64,000 nucleotides of DNA, from contig JAEMWC010000127.1 of NCBI GenBank assembly GCA_016490735.1, forward strand, positions 556,001 through 620,000. Reading direction: 5' to 3'. Within the stretch, counting starts at the first letter, position 1; each line of letters starts with the position of its first letter. Position numbers and translations under genes: made by a program. The notes under the pieces were generated by a model that made no database searches, had not been told where the DNA came from, and saw only the letters and a list, made by a program, of their open reading frames with translations. This DNA is from Pachyseris speciosa (taxonomy: Eukaryota; Cnidaria; Anthozoa; Scleractinia; Pachyseridae). Below, in pieces: positions 32,801 to 46,500 of this stretch.

Positions 32801-35800
32801 CAAGTGAGAATGAATATTAGGTAAACACGCTGCCGAATTTTAACACAGAAATCACTTTTGCGTTGATCGCCTCGGTTTTTTGCTTCTATGGAGGCTAATA
32901 AACTACAGCAAAAAGTATTCTCACGCGAGATAAACATTTGTGCGCGACTACAGTCATTGTGATGAGACAATCCATCACGCGTGATAAAGGGATTGAATTT
33001 CATGCAAATTTTTTTACGTTTTGGAGCCAAGTTAATTTCACAAAAGAGTTAAGTATTTCTGTCAAATTCTTTCACTGTCGTCATTTACGTTAATTTTAAT
33101 AAGATTTTCATTCCATTGTTTTCCACTTGACGATGAAAATGAATCCATCAAAAACGTTTCAACTGACGAAACCACGCGCAAGTTTTAATTTACTACGCAA
33201 CACAACGTTCTGAGTAAACGAAACATGACGGAAAACAGCGTACTCTTAGGACTCTTAATTTTTGCTCTAGGACATCTGATTAACTCAAATTTTTGCTGTA
33301 GGTCACCAATAGGAGTTGTCTTGGCAAAAAGTTTCTTCAAGTCAAAACAGCCGTCTTTAATATTTTGTGATTTTTCAGCCGTCGGCAAGCTTTTTGCGCA
33401 CTGATTTAGAATCAACCGAGGTTTTTGTACGCTGGATTTAAGACAAACAACCGACTTTAGCGCTGTGTTATATCGGCCAAAGCCTTTCCGAAAGAACTTA
33501 GAGTCAACCAAGGCAACTAGGCGCTGTTTTCGACTCGGACGAACCCTTAAGTCAAGCTGATTCGGACTAAAACAACCGCGCTTTAACGCTAGCGTTGACG
33601 TTAACATCAACACTAACCCTAACCATGTCCCTAACCCTATCCCTAGCCCTAGCCGACGCTCTAGCCCTAATGTTAAGTCCAACCTAAACCCAACAATAAC
33701 CCTGAATCTCTTCGGAGTGAGTGCTGTTTTCAGGTCGGACAAAATCTTTGCGCGCTGACCTGAGATTAACCAAGGCTACTGTGTGCTGTTTTTTAAGTCA
33801 ACCACGAATATTGTGCACTGTTTTCGTGCCAAGCGAGCTTGTCGAGTGTTGTGATTCAGCAAAAACGACACATTGCGCATTACGTCTAACTGAACAGAAA
33901 CGTTCTGTGTTCTCTTAAATCGGTTACGAGCATTTGGCGCTTAGTCTTTCACGCAAAGAATACCCATGGGCATTGTTAATTAGCATACTCCACCATACTA
34001 TTGAAGGGCTCGGAGCATAACCATCCTATGTCGAATTTTGAGTCGTTTTTTCGATTTTGCTTGGATTTGTCTGAATTTCTGCATGTGAACTGCAATTCGA
34101 TGGAAACACATTGTATGGTATTTTTTTGACTGATTCATCCAGAATCCAGAAATGCATTTTTTCTTACTAAGAAGATGTAATGCAACTTGCAAACCACTCC
34201 CATGGAAGGTTGGTTTCTTGGTGTACGTAAGAAAAAATGCATTTCTGGATTCTGGATGAATCAGTCAAAAAAATACCATACAATGTGTTTCCATCGAATT
34301 GTAGTTCACATGCAGAAATTCAGACAAATCCAAGCAAAATCGAAAAACAACCCAAAATTCGACATAGGATGGTTATGCTCCGAGCCCTTCAATTGAAGTG
34401 AAGCTCATTTGCATGCGTACCGTATTAATATTCATACGTGAATTATGTGAACATTTGTGAGGGGTACAACTAAAACTGGACGTGAAATGATTGACGGGTA
34501 GAAAGGATTGTTTGATAGTGTGACGTAGACTATAAATTTGGCGGTTAAAACATCGATTAAGCTCATCGGATACGAAACTTACGTGAGTGCTGGAACTGCG
34601 GATCGCTACGTATTAACTGCATTATCGGTTTGCCTTCCCGCTTGGTGATCGAAAGACGTCATGAAAAGTCTGGAGATCCGCAAGTTCTTAACGCTTCTGA
34701 AAGAATCCAGTTAGCGTTTTCTCTGTGCTTACCAAATCACGATGAGATATTAGCGTTTTGGGGTGCAGAGTAGAAGCCAGGCGGAAAAAGTCTGAAAACA
34801 ACTCTCGCCTCAAAAGCGGCGCGTCGTTGCTAGTCTTGTTCCATTTCTCAAAGGTTGCGGTGCTAAAAGCTGGGAAAGCGAGAGTGGTTTTTGGACTTAT
34901 AGGCGAAAAGTGTATGTTTGAAGAGTTGTTGTTCTTCGCACTTGGAGCAGACAATGATCCCAGAATTCATTGCGGTCAAACAGGGCGCTGTCTGAAGTCA
35001 AAAGGGAGTTTAAGAAACTAGGACGCGACGGCAACGAAAACGTCATTTCAAACTATATCCTCTCGTTATTGTAGCACTTTCGCGATTATTCCAGTGTGTT
35101 CAACTTGTAAAATGTCGACGAACTATTCAGGAACTAAATTTCCATGACCGGCGTTGAAGTAAAGAAAAAGAAAGAAAAATTTGCATCATGTGCTCACGTT
35201 CTCGCCAAAACCTCAAATTTGTTCATTTCACGTTGTTGTTGAGAACGTGAACCATGATGGCAAATTTTTCTTTCTTTTTCTTTACTTTAACGCCGCTCAT
35301 AGAAATTTAGTTCCTGGATAGTTCGCCGACATTTTACAAGATGAACAAATTGGAATAATTGCGAAAGTGCTCTAATAAAGAGAAGGTATATTTTGAAATG
35401 ACGTTTTCGTTGCCGTCGCGTCCTCATTTCTTAAACTCCCTAAAAACTCTCGCGCGGGGCGGTGGGTTGGGAAGATTACTTGTTTTTAGTTAAAACTCTA
35501 CCTTATAAAATAACTTTGAAAACTGTCTAGCTGCTGCACCGAGGTTTCCATTGTTCATTAATTTTGAAGAGCGCATTTTTTGAAACCAATCGTGACATGA
35601 AATCGCAGCTTGCTTTTACTGTTAGCCGTGGAATAGTTAGTCGAACTTCGGAAACGCTACCGAAAATTCATTCGGCTCGAAGTGAAGTCTGCCCGTTTTC
35701 GATGAGTATCTTGAACACAATCCATGGAAAAGAGTTGCATTGGCGCGCACGGCAAACATTCAAAGCAATATTAAGCGGTACTCCTCGCGATTCGTCTGTG

Positions 35801-38800
35801 TGAATCAGATGTACGTAAACAACGGATTATAACGTGAACGATCGCCGCAGTTAGGAACACAACTTAAGCAGTAGTGAAACCAAATAAAAAAACAAACAAA
35901 CAAAAACAAAACAAAACAAAACAAAACGGAAAAAAAAAAACCCGCTTGTACGGGATTCGAACCAACAACCTCTGCGAGACCGGTGAATTGCCGTAACATC
36001 CGCGCTTGTTGGTTCGTGACATATCCGTGACTGATGAACAAGTGAGAATGAATATTAGGTAAACACGCTGCCGAATTTTAACACAGAAATCACTTTTGCG
36101 TTGATCGCCTCGGTTTTTTGCTTCTATGGAGGCTAATAAACTACAGCAAAAAGTATTCTCACGCGAGATAAACATTTGTGCGCGACTACAGTCATTGTGA
36201 TGAGACAATCCATCACGCGTGATAAAGGGATTGAATTTCATGCAAATTTTTTTACGTTTTGGAGCCAAGTTAATTTCACAAAAGAGTTAAGTATTTCTGT
36301 CAAATTCTTTCACTGTCGTCATTTACGTTAATTTTAATAAGATTTTCATTCCATTGTTTTCCACTTGACGATGAAAATGAATCCATCAAAAACGTTTCAA
36401 CTGACGAAACCACGCGCAAGTTTTAATTTACTACGCAACACAACGTTCTGAGTAAACGAAACATGACGGAAAACAGCGTACTCTTAGGACTCTTAATTTT
36501 TGCTCTAGGACATCTGATTAACTCAAATTTTTGCTGTAGGTCACCAATAGGAGTTGTCTTGGCAAAAAGTTTCTTCAAGTCAAAACAGCCGTCTTTAATA
36601 TTTTGTGATTTTTCAGCCGTCGGCAAGCTTTTTGCGCACTGATTTAGAATCAACCGAGGTTTTTGTACGCTGGATTTAAGACAAACAACCGACTTTAGCG
36701 CTGTGTTATATCGGCCAAAGCCTTTCCGAAAGAACTTAGAGTCAACCAAGGCAACTAGGCGCTGTTTTCGACTCGGACGAACCCTTAAGTCAAGCTGATT
36801 CGGACTAAAACAACCGCGCTTTAACGCTAGCGTTGACGTTAACATCAACACTAACCCTAACCATGTCCCTAACCCTATCCCTAGCCCTAGCCGACGCTCT
36901 AGCCCTAATGTTAAGTCCAACCTAAACCCAACAATAACCCTGAATCTCTTCGGAGTGAGTGCTGTTTTCAGGTCGGACAAAATCTTTGCGCGCTGACCTG
37001 AGATTAACCAAGGCTACTGTGTGCTGTTTTTTAAGTCAACCACGAATATTGTGCACTGTTTTCGTGCCAAGCGAGCTTGTCGAGTGTTGTGATTCAGCAA
37101 AAACGACACATTGCGCATTACGTCTAACTGAACAGAAACGTTCTGTGTTCTCTTAAATCGGTTACGAGCATTTGGCGCTTAGTCTTTCACGCAAAGAATA
37201 CCCATGGGCATTGTTAATTAGCATACTCCACCATACTATTGAAGGGCTCGGAGCATAACCATCCTATGTCGAATTTTGAGTCGTTTTTCGATTTTGCTTG
37301 GATTTGTCTGAATTTCTGCATGTGAACTGCAATTCGATGGAAACACATTGTATGGTATTTTTTTGACTGATTCATCCAGAATCCAGAAATGCATTTTTTC
37401 TTACTAAGAAGATGTAATGCAACTTGCAAACCACTCCCATGGAAGGTTGGTTTCTTGGTGTACGTAAGAAAAAATGCATTTCTGGATTCTGGATGAATCA
37501 GTCAAAAAAATACCATACAATGTGTTTCCATCGAATTGTAGTTCACATGCAGAAATTCAGACAAATCCAAGCAAAATCGAAAAACAACCCAAAATTCGAC
37601 ATAGGATGGTTATGCTCCGAGCCCTTCAATTGAAGTGAAGCTCATTTGCATGCGTACCGTATTAATATTCATACGTGAATTATGTGAACATTTGTGAGGG
37701 GTACAACTAAAACTGGACGTGAAATGATTGACGGGTAGAAAGGATTGTTTGATAGTGTGACGTAGACTATAAATTTGGCGGTTAAAACATCGATTAAGCT
37801 CATCGGATACGAAACTTACGTGAGTGCTGGAACTGCGGATCGCTACGTATTAACTGCATTATCGGTTTGCCTTCCCGCTTGGTGATCGAAAGACGTCATG
37901 AAAAGTCTGGAGATCCGCAAGTTCTTAACGCTTCTGAAAGAATCCAGTTAGCGTTTTCTCTGTGCTTACCAAATCACGATGAGATATTAGCGTTTTGGGG
38001 TGCAGAGTAGAAGCCAGGCGGAAAAAGTCTGAAAACAACTCTCGCCTCAAAAGCGGCGCGTCGTTGCTAGTCTTGTTCCATTTCTCAAAGGTTGCGGTGC
38101 TAAAAGCTGGGAAAGCGAGAGTGGTTTTTGGACTTATAGGCGAAAAGTGTATGTTTGAAGAGTTGTTGTTCTTCGCACTTGGAGCAGACAATGATCCCAG
38201 AATTCATTGCGGTCAAACAGGGCGCTGTCTGAAGTCAAAAGGGAGTTTAAGAAACTAGGACGCGACGGCAACGAAAACGTCATTTCAAACTATATCCTCT
38301 CGTTATTGTAGCACTTTCGCGATTATTCCAGTGTGTTCAACTTGTAAAATGTCGACGAACTATTCAGGAACTAAATTTCCATGACCGGCGTTGAAGTAAA
38401 GAAAAAGAAAGAAAAATTTGCATCATGTGCTCACGTTCTCGCCAAAACCTCAAATTTGTTCATTTCACGTTGTTGTTGAGAACGTGAACCATGATGGCAA
38501 ATTTTTCTTTCTTTTTCTTTACTTTAACGCCGCTCATAGAAATTTAGTTCCTGGATAGTTCGCCGACATTTTACAAGATGAACAAATTGGAATAATTGCG
38601 AAAGTGCTCTAATAAAGAGAAGGTATATTTTGAAATGACGTTTTCGTTGCCGTCGCGTCCTCATTTCTTAAACTCCCTAAAAACTCTCGCGCGGGGCGGT
38701 GGGTTGGGGAAGATTACTTGTTTTAGTTAAAACTCTACCTTATAAAATAACTTTGAAAACTGTCTAGCTGCTGCACCGAGGTTTCCATTGTTCATTAATT

Positions 38801-41800
38801 TTGAAGAGCGCATTTTTTGAAACCAATCGTGACATGAAATCGCAGCTTGCTTTTACTGTTAGCCGTGGAATAGTTAGTCGAACTTCGGAAACGCTACCGA
38901 AAATTCATTCGGCTCGAAGTGAAGTCTGCCCGTTTTCGATGAGTATCTTGAACACAATCCATGGAAAAGAGTTGCATTGGCGCGCACGGCAAACATTCAA
39001 AGCAATATTAAGCGGTACTCCTCGCGATTCGTCTGTGTGAATCAGATGTACGTAAACAACGGATTATAACGTGAACGATCGCCGCAGTTAGGAACACAAC
39101 TTAAGCAGTAGTGAAACCAAATAAAAAAACAAACAAACAAAAACAAAACAAAACAAAACAAAACGGAAAAAAAAAAAACCCGCTTGTACGGGATTCGAAC
39201 CAACAACCTCTGCGAGACCGGTGAATTGCCGTAACATCCGCGCTTGTTGGTTCGTGACATATCCGTGACTGATGAACAAGTGAGAATGAATATTAGGTAA
39301 ACACGCTGCCGAATTTTAACACAGAAATCACTTTTGCGTTGATCGCCTCGGTTTTTTGCTTCTATGGAGGCTAATAAACTACAGCAAAAAGTATTCTCAC
39401 GCGAGATAAACATTTGTGCGCGACTACAGTCATTGTGATGAGACAATCCATCACGCGTGATAAAGGGATTGAATTTCATGCAAATTTTTTTACGTTTTGG
39501 AGCCAAGTTAATTTCACAAAAGAGTTAAGTATTTCTGTCAAATTCTTTCACTGTCGTCATTTACGTTAATTTTAATAAGATTTTCATTCCATTGTTTTCC
39601 ACTTGACGATGAAAATGAATCCATCAAAAACGTTTCAACTGACGAAACCACGCGCAAGTTTTAATTTACTACGCAACACAACGTTCTGAGTAAACGAAAC
39701 ATGACGGAAAACAGCGTACTCTTAGGACTCTTAATTTTTGCTCTAGGACATCTGATTAACTCAAATTTTTGCTGTAGGTCACCAATAGGAGTTGTCTTGG
39801 CAAAAAGTTTCTTCAAGTCAAAACAGCCGTCTTTAATATTTTGTGATTTTTCAGCCGTCGGCAAGCTTTTTGCGCACTGATTTAGAATCAACCGAGGTTT
39901 TTGTACGCTGGATTTAAGACAAACAACCGACTTTAGCGCTGTGTTATATCGGCCAAAGCCTTTCCGAAAGAACTTAGAGTCAACCAAGGCAACTAGGCGC
40001 TGTTTTCGACTCGGACGAACCCTTAAGTCAAGCTGATTCGGACTAAAACAACCGCGCTTTAACGCTAGCGTTGACGTTAACATCAACACTAACCCTAACC
40101 ATGTCCCTAACCCTATCCCTAGCCCTAGCCGACGCTCTAGCCCTAATGTTAAGTCCAACCTAAACCCAACAATAACCCTGAATCTCTTCGGAGTGAGTGC
40201 TGTTTTCAGGTCGGACAAAATCTTTGCGCGCTGACCTGAGATTAACCAAGGCTACTGTGTGCTGTTTTTTAAGTCAACCACGAATATTGTGCACTGTTTT
40301 CGTGCCAAGCGAGCTTGTCGAGTGTTGTGATTCAGCAAAAACGACACATTGCGCATTACGTCTAACTGAACAGAAACGTTCTGTGTTCTCTTAAATCGGT
40401 TACGAGCATTTGGCGCTTAGTCTTTCACGCAAAGAATACCCATGGGCATTGTTAATTAGCATACTCCACCATACTATTGAAGGGCTCGGAGCATAACCAT
40501 CCTATGTCGAATTTTGAGTCGTTTTTCGATTTTGCTTGGATTTGTCTGAATTTCTGCATGTGAACTGCAATTCGATGGAAACACATTGTATGGTATTTTT
40601 TTGACTGATTCATCCAGAATCCAGAAATGCATTTTTTCTTACTAAGAAGATGTAATGCAACTTGCAAACCACTCCCATGGAAGGTTGGTTTCTTGGTGTA
40701 CGTAAGAAAAAATGCATTTCTGGATTCTGGATGAATCAGTCAAAAAAATACCATACAATGTGTTTCCATCGAATTGTAGTTCACATGCAGAAATTCAGAC
40801 AAATCCAAGCAAAATCGAAAAACAACCCAAAATTCGACATAGGATGGTTATGCTCCGAGCCCTTCAGTTATATAAGCAGTCGCGGGAATTTTTAAGAATT
40901 AAACACAAGAGAAGTACCTAGAGAAGCTTCTCGAGTGTTCTTAAAAATTATCAAGTGCTTATATTGCTCAACAGTGCACACGGAGCAAGTTTTTTTATTT
41001 CTTTAATTTAAAATATTAATGTCCCGGAGATTTGTGCGAGCTTTCAACAACAACAACAACAACAACATGCTTTATTTCCCCCATTTCATACCAGAAGTCA
41101 ATTAACTGATGAAATTTGACCACATTCCAACCCCCAAAGTTTGCTTTTAAGTTCAATATAATGCCAGATATAGACTGAATCACATATATTTAATTTATTG
41201 TTCTTACTTTATTTTCTTTATAAAATGTCCAGAGATTTGCTCCTGCACACACTTGTGACATATAGCCTGCATGCATCATAATTCTACAATGCATGTGCAT
41301 GGCATACGCGTAGGGCATGTCCACATGTTGAGATATAATGCACTCAATTCGACCAATCATAGTGCACTTAATAATTTGAAAATTTTATAATAGTTTCTGA
41401 TAAATATCTTAAATACGCATGAAAAGTGCAAGGAGATCTTTTTATAAACTTTTTTTCAACTACAGTGACTTATGCTCCAGTGTTAGTTATTCATTCAATT
41501 CTTCACCCCAAGGTGGTACTTGCAGGGCAATAGAGAGGCACAAATGTAACGAAGATGTTAGCCAAAAAAACTTGTCACAATTCTTAGTAACTATGTAACC
41601 CTAAAAAATGTTCTATGGAAATACAATTAAAAAATAAACTAGGGAGTTTTTATGTCCACTTTCTGTCATTTTCATGTGACGTCTGTCACTGATGACAGAA
41701 ACTCTTAGACCTTGTGAAGTCCATCAGGAAATTTTTAGTCCCCCAAAATTTCCACAAAAATCTATTTCAAACAGCTGCAAATAGGTCCTTCTTTCCTGCC

Positions 41801-43485
41801 TGTCTCTAATATCTCTAGGAATTCCCCTCTCTTGACATCTTGACTAACTTTGACACATATTTTGGGAAATTTTACAGGAAATGGAGTGAGGAAGTTCTTA
41901 AAGAACTTGTAAAGCATCTAGATCTTCCACAACAAGGTATTATATTATCTTAGTTAACAATAAGGTACATGCTGTAAAACATAACACAACTTCTTAGTAC
42001 AAAATTTGAAATTGTTTTGGCAATAAGTTCTTAGTTCATGTTTTGTTACAACTCATGAGCTATTGATGGTTTTTATGTCATACCATGGAATTCTAAAATG
42101 TAAATTAGCAATACCTCAAGTTTCTTCTTTTGATATTTTCTACACACAGGTGAAACAAATCTATGTTGCATTACAAGTACAACACTCTGAAATTTGAACA
42201 AAATTGTACGTAGTGGCCCTATTAAAGTCCAAGAATTATGAAAATGTTATAATGCCAGTATTATCATGTTCCTTTTGAAATAATTATTTTAAGTACAATA
42301 TTAATGTTAAAGTGCATCACATGATATTTTTTTTCCTTCTCTGACTTTCACCATGGCTTATGATGTTTAAATGCCCTAGTCACAGGGTAACCAACATGGT
42401 GTGGCCAAATGCTAGCTATGCATTTATTAAAATTATTATGTTTAGAAATTGTTTTCACCATACCTCTGTTATGAAGAGTACCAAAGAGCTAGAAGTTGTT
42501 CTGTTATTTTCTGTTTTCACCTACCTTCTGAATATCCTTTGTTTCTGAATTTTATTCGTGCATACAAAGTAACATTTTATTGTACTGATGAAAATGAAGA
42601 ATTGGAGCTTTGCTAATTAACTTAACCTCGTTACAATGTAACTATTACAGTATGTTTTCATAAATTGAAGGGCTGGGGGCATAAACTGCCTATGTGTAAT
42701 TTTAGCCTGTTTTTTTGATTTTGCTCAAAACTGGCTGAAATTTTTAATATGTTTTAAGGATAAATTTATGTCACACTTTTATGCCCTGAAGAGAGTTGCT
42801 TGAGATTGATGACATTGTTATTTCATGTAGTGCTCTCTACACTTTTGCAATTTGTGCAAACTGGAAACTGTGAAGATGATGCAGAGAGAATCAACTTACA
42901 GACTGCACCTCTTGTCGATGCTCTGAAAAAAGAATCATGGCTTGATAACAGCCTCGCAGGATTTCCAAAGGTTTTTCAGTGTCATTATGATGGACATTTG
43001 ATTTATGTTGATATGATAGTCACTTAATATGAAGTTATATGGGTGTTATATAATTATGTGATTTATATTTAACAAAAGTAATATATTTCTATTCATATAC
43101 TTTTGATATTTACATACCATGTTACCCAGATGATGATACTAAATTTTGAGAAAATCTAATTTATTTATAGGATTTGCTGAATCTCATTCAAGTATTAGGT
43201 AAGCTGTTGTGCACATAATGTTTATGCCTTCCCAGTGGAATGGAAATCAAATCCCAATCCAAGGGAAAGGAGATTCCAACCGACAAGGGAATTACTTGAG
43301 AGTGAACGGGGTGGGAGGGTGGGGTTGGGGTATGGATATTATTGTATTAATTTGTTTTCAGTTTGAAATTATTGTTTTAACCAGTTTGATTTTGAATTTC
43401 CTGAATGTTACAGATCATGGTAATGAGAATGAAACACAATGATAAAACAAAACAACCACAACTTGGTTATTTTGGAAAACAATAC

Positions 43486-43552
<67 letters not shown>

Positions 43553-46500
43553 TATATTTTTTCATGATATTTTAATTCAACAATTACGTTTCTTACAAAG
43601 GATAATGAAACACTATATATAGTCTACCTAAAATACAGATTTACGCATTTTACACAGAATTAACATACAAATTTGGTCAAAATAGAAGACAGGTGATGAA
43701 GAAAATTACTGCTTACATTAGATTTAAAAGTTGCAGCTGTAAAACTTTTAGGGTTTCTATGTGATTGTGGGTTGACAAAAGGATATTTATATAGAGCACT
43801 TTTTTAAGGAAGAAGAACTGCCCATCTGAGACGAAAGTTTGATAAGCAATTATTAGCGACCGCAATCTGCTCTTAAGTCTGAATTTTATCGGAAAGTCAT
43901 AGAAGGAAGCTCTGGAAGCTCAGTACACCCTTGCCTTTAGATAGATAGATAGATGACCTTTATTTAAACATGATAAAAATTAAAGCTACTAGCATATGGG
44001 GTCGTGTATAAATAATTAAAAACAAAACATAAAATAAATCATAATTTTTGTAAGATAATAAATCATTACATTATTAAGTGATGTCAATAATATTTACAAG
44101 ATTGTCAACTAATAAATTACGAGATCGACAACTAATAAATTATCTATTAAAATGATAGAATCATACTTAATTCTATGAGATAAAATATTGCTAAAATGTA
44201 CATAGATAATCATACCATATTAATAATGTTAAAGTGCCTATGAAGCGAAATTTATTTCTCGCTAATTTTAAAGTTTAATCCATAAAACTCAACATTCCAA
44301 AATTTGAAGTGCTCTTGATTAAAATCGGCGATTATACAAGCGTTTGAAATTGGGCTATTTTGCCCTCAAAAATGGCATTTGAATCGCGCGGCCAAAGACA
44401 CGTGACAATAGCTGTGACGTAATTTTGACGTAATTTTGGGGACAAGTATTCCAACTATTTCACTATAATTCATAAGCGCAAACACATTTTTGTACCCAAA
44501 ATGACGTCACATCGCGAATAAACACGACCCAGACCCCTGACCATTTTTAAAGGCAAAATAGTCCAACTTAAAACGCTAGTAAAATCAACAATTTTAATCA
44601 CAAGCACCTCAAATTTTGAGATTCTTGCGTTTTTAGGGGTAAACTTTAAAATTAGCAAGAAAGAAATTTCGCTTCATAGGCACTTTAAGAATATTTCAAC
44701 TGTGTCGACTAATAGGTTATCAATGGTATATAAAATCGGCATTTCTACGCCCCATAGTCGAGGCGGAGGTAGTATCGAATTTAAAATCCTTGAAATAATC
44801 TTTTGATCCTATTAGATTCCGGTCTTTATTGCTCAGATGCGAAATTCCGTTCTCATTGAGACAAAAATCGTATTCCACAGAATGGTGCCTCTGTAAGCCA
44901 GCGAATCCTTCATGAATCTTGTTTCGAATCTTGGTACTGATAAGCAATCTCCACCCCGTAATGAATAGCCATTACGCCGTTCTGTGTAAATATTATTAGA
45001 CAATAATTGAGGCAGACCGTCATTGTGTGCTTTAAAAAGGATCTTAAGAATATCTATTTTATAATATAAGAAAATGGTAGGCCACCGATCGTAGGCCAGC
45101 ACCTCTTTTGAAGGCATGTCTCTTGGTAAGTTAAAGATGATTCGAGATGCTCTACAATGAAGTCTTTCAATTGAATCAAGTAGATTTGAGTTACAACACG
45201 CCCCCCACAAAACTAGTCCGTATTTAACAGAGGGCAAAATAACCTTGTACAAAAGATGTGGTATTTTTTGCTATGAGTATTGAGTAGTTTTATGCCTGCC
45301 AGTATGAAGATTTTTCGAAAAAACCATAAAGTATAATACTTTGATTCAAAGAAAGCAATTCCTGGGTCTTTTGAAGCCACCAATCTTGAAATGTTTTCCA
45401 ATGACTGCGCTTCATTGCAGAGGACAAATAAGTGATTTATAGTTTGTTTTTCATTTTTGCACAGAGGGCAAAAGTCACTTTCAGCTATTCCATCGCGGTG
45501 TAAACTAAACTGAGTGGGAAGAATACTTCACAAATTAATGTGATCAAGTAAGCTGAAGCCACAAGCCTCTCCAGCCACATCCCACAAACTTTATGTTTTG
45601 AGTGGGAAGAATGTTGTGTATAATTTTATACTGAAACATTACGAGTTTGACTTCTTTTGTAATTTTAAACGGAAACAGGTATACCTTGTCAAGGGGTTTT
45701 TCGGTAAAGCCATGTCTCAAAATTTTAGTCTGGGAAGTTGGCAGTTTAAAAGTAAATGTTAAGATTGTCAAGTAGATAGAACTTATGGAGGAGTTTGTTA
45801 TGAGGTTTTTCGACAGCATTAGTATGATTCTGCTGGGTTATTGTTTTTTTCGATAAAGATGGAATGGCATCTACCAAACCATAAAAGGTAGTAAAAGGTA
45901 CTTCTAGGTTGTGCAATGTCTTCAACTCAGGTTAGTTACAGAAATTTCCATGTCTGTTCAATAAATCACGTATGTAGACGATCTTGTGCGAAAACCATCT
46001 TTTATAGAAAACTGGTTTCTTATTAATTAAAATATTGCGATTATTCCAGAGAATTGCATTTCTAAGGTCTGCTTCATTTTGTTTCGAGTTTTTCAAATCA
46101 TGCCAATACACCAGAATTGATCGGTAGAAAGAGGGAAGATGTCCCAGCGAAAGCAAACTAGGGTCGTAATTGCATTTGGTCAAGAAAGAGAGGTTACCGT
46201 ATTGGTGGACCATATCATGAAGTCAGGAATAATTTTCCAAGAAGAGGTGACCTCGTTTTGGATTCTTTTAATCCACACAATTTTCAAAGCTTTCTCCATG
46301 ATTGCGAAGTCGCACATTTTTAGCCCACCTTTTGCTTTTCTCCTATGATTGTGCTTCTTTTAACTTTTGCGGGCTTACCGTCCCAGATGAAATTGAAAGT
46401 AATCTTGTTTATTTGTTCTACATATTGCTCGGTGACATCCAAAACAGAAGCGTTGTATATCAGTTTTGATAGCCCTAGTGTTTTAACAATACAATTTTGC

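Larger units (their letters stand above)
30766..40866. repeat. 3.24-kb tandem triplication bounded by palindrome P
   Basis: Structure P-X-P-X-P-X-P. P copies: 30766-31153, 34002-34391, 37240-37628, 40478-40866. X spacers: 31154-34001, 34392-37239, 37629-40477 (2848-2849 bp). The period is 3237-3238 bp, and the copies differ only by a few homopolymer steps, so the amplification is recent. Each X holds a 437-bp foldback MITE, a tRNA-like B-box, a run of degenerate CCCTAA motifs and an old ~50-bp minisatellite. The array starts and stops exactly at P edges, and all of it lies in TMCO4 intron 1. ORFs of 138 and 185 codons recur only because X recurs, and they show no family resemblance. Confidence 0.95.

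Noticed and set aside
32614..33030. 134-154-codon minus-strand ORF in each array unit
   Set aside because: The C-terminal part is translated AAAAC simple repeat (FVLFCFVF), the length changes between copies through homopolymer slips, and it overlaps the tRNA-like fragment.
33185..33742. 185-codon minus-strand ORF, repeated at 36423 and 39661
   Set aside because: Its identity between copies follows from tandem duplication of the unit; part is translated telomere-like repeat, and no family resemblance or splice context is visible.
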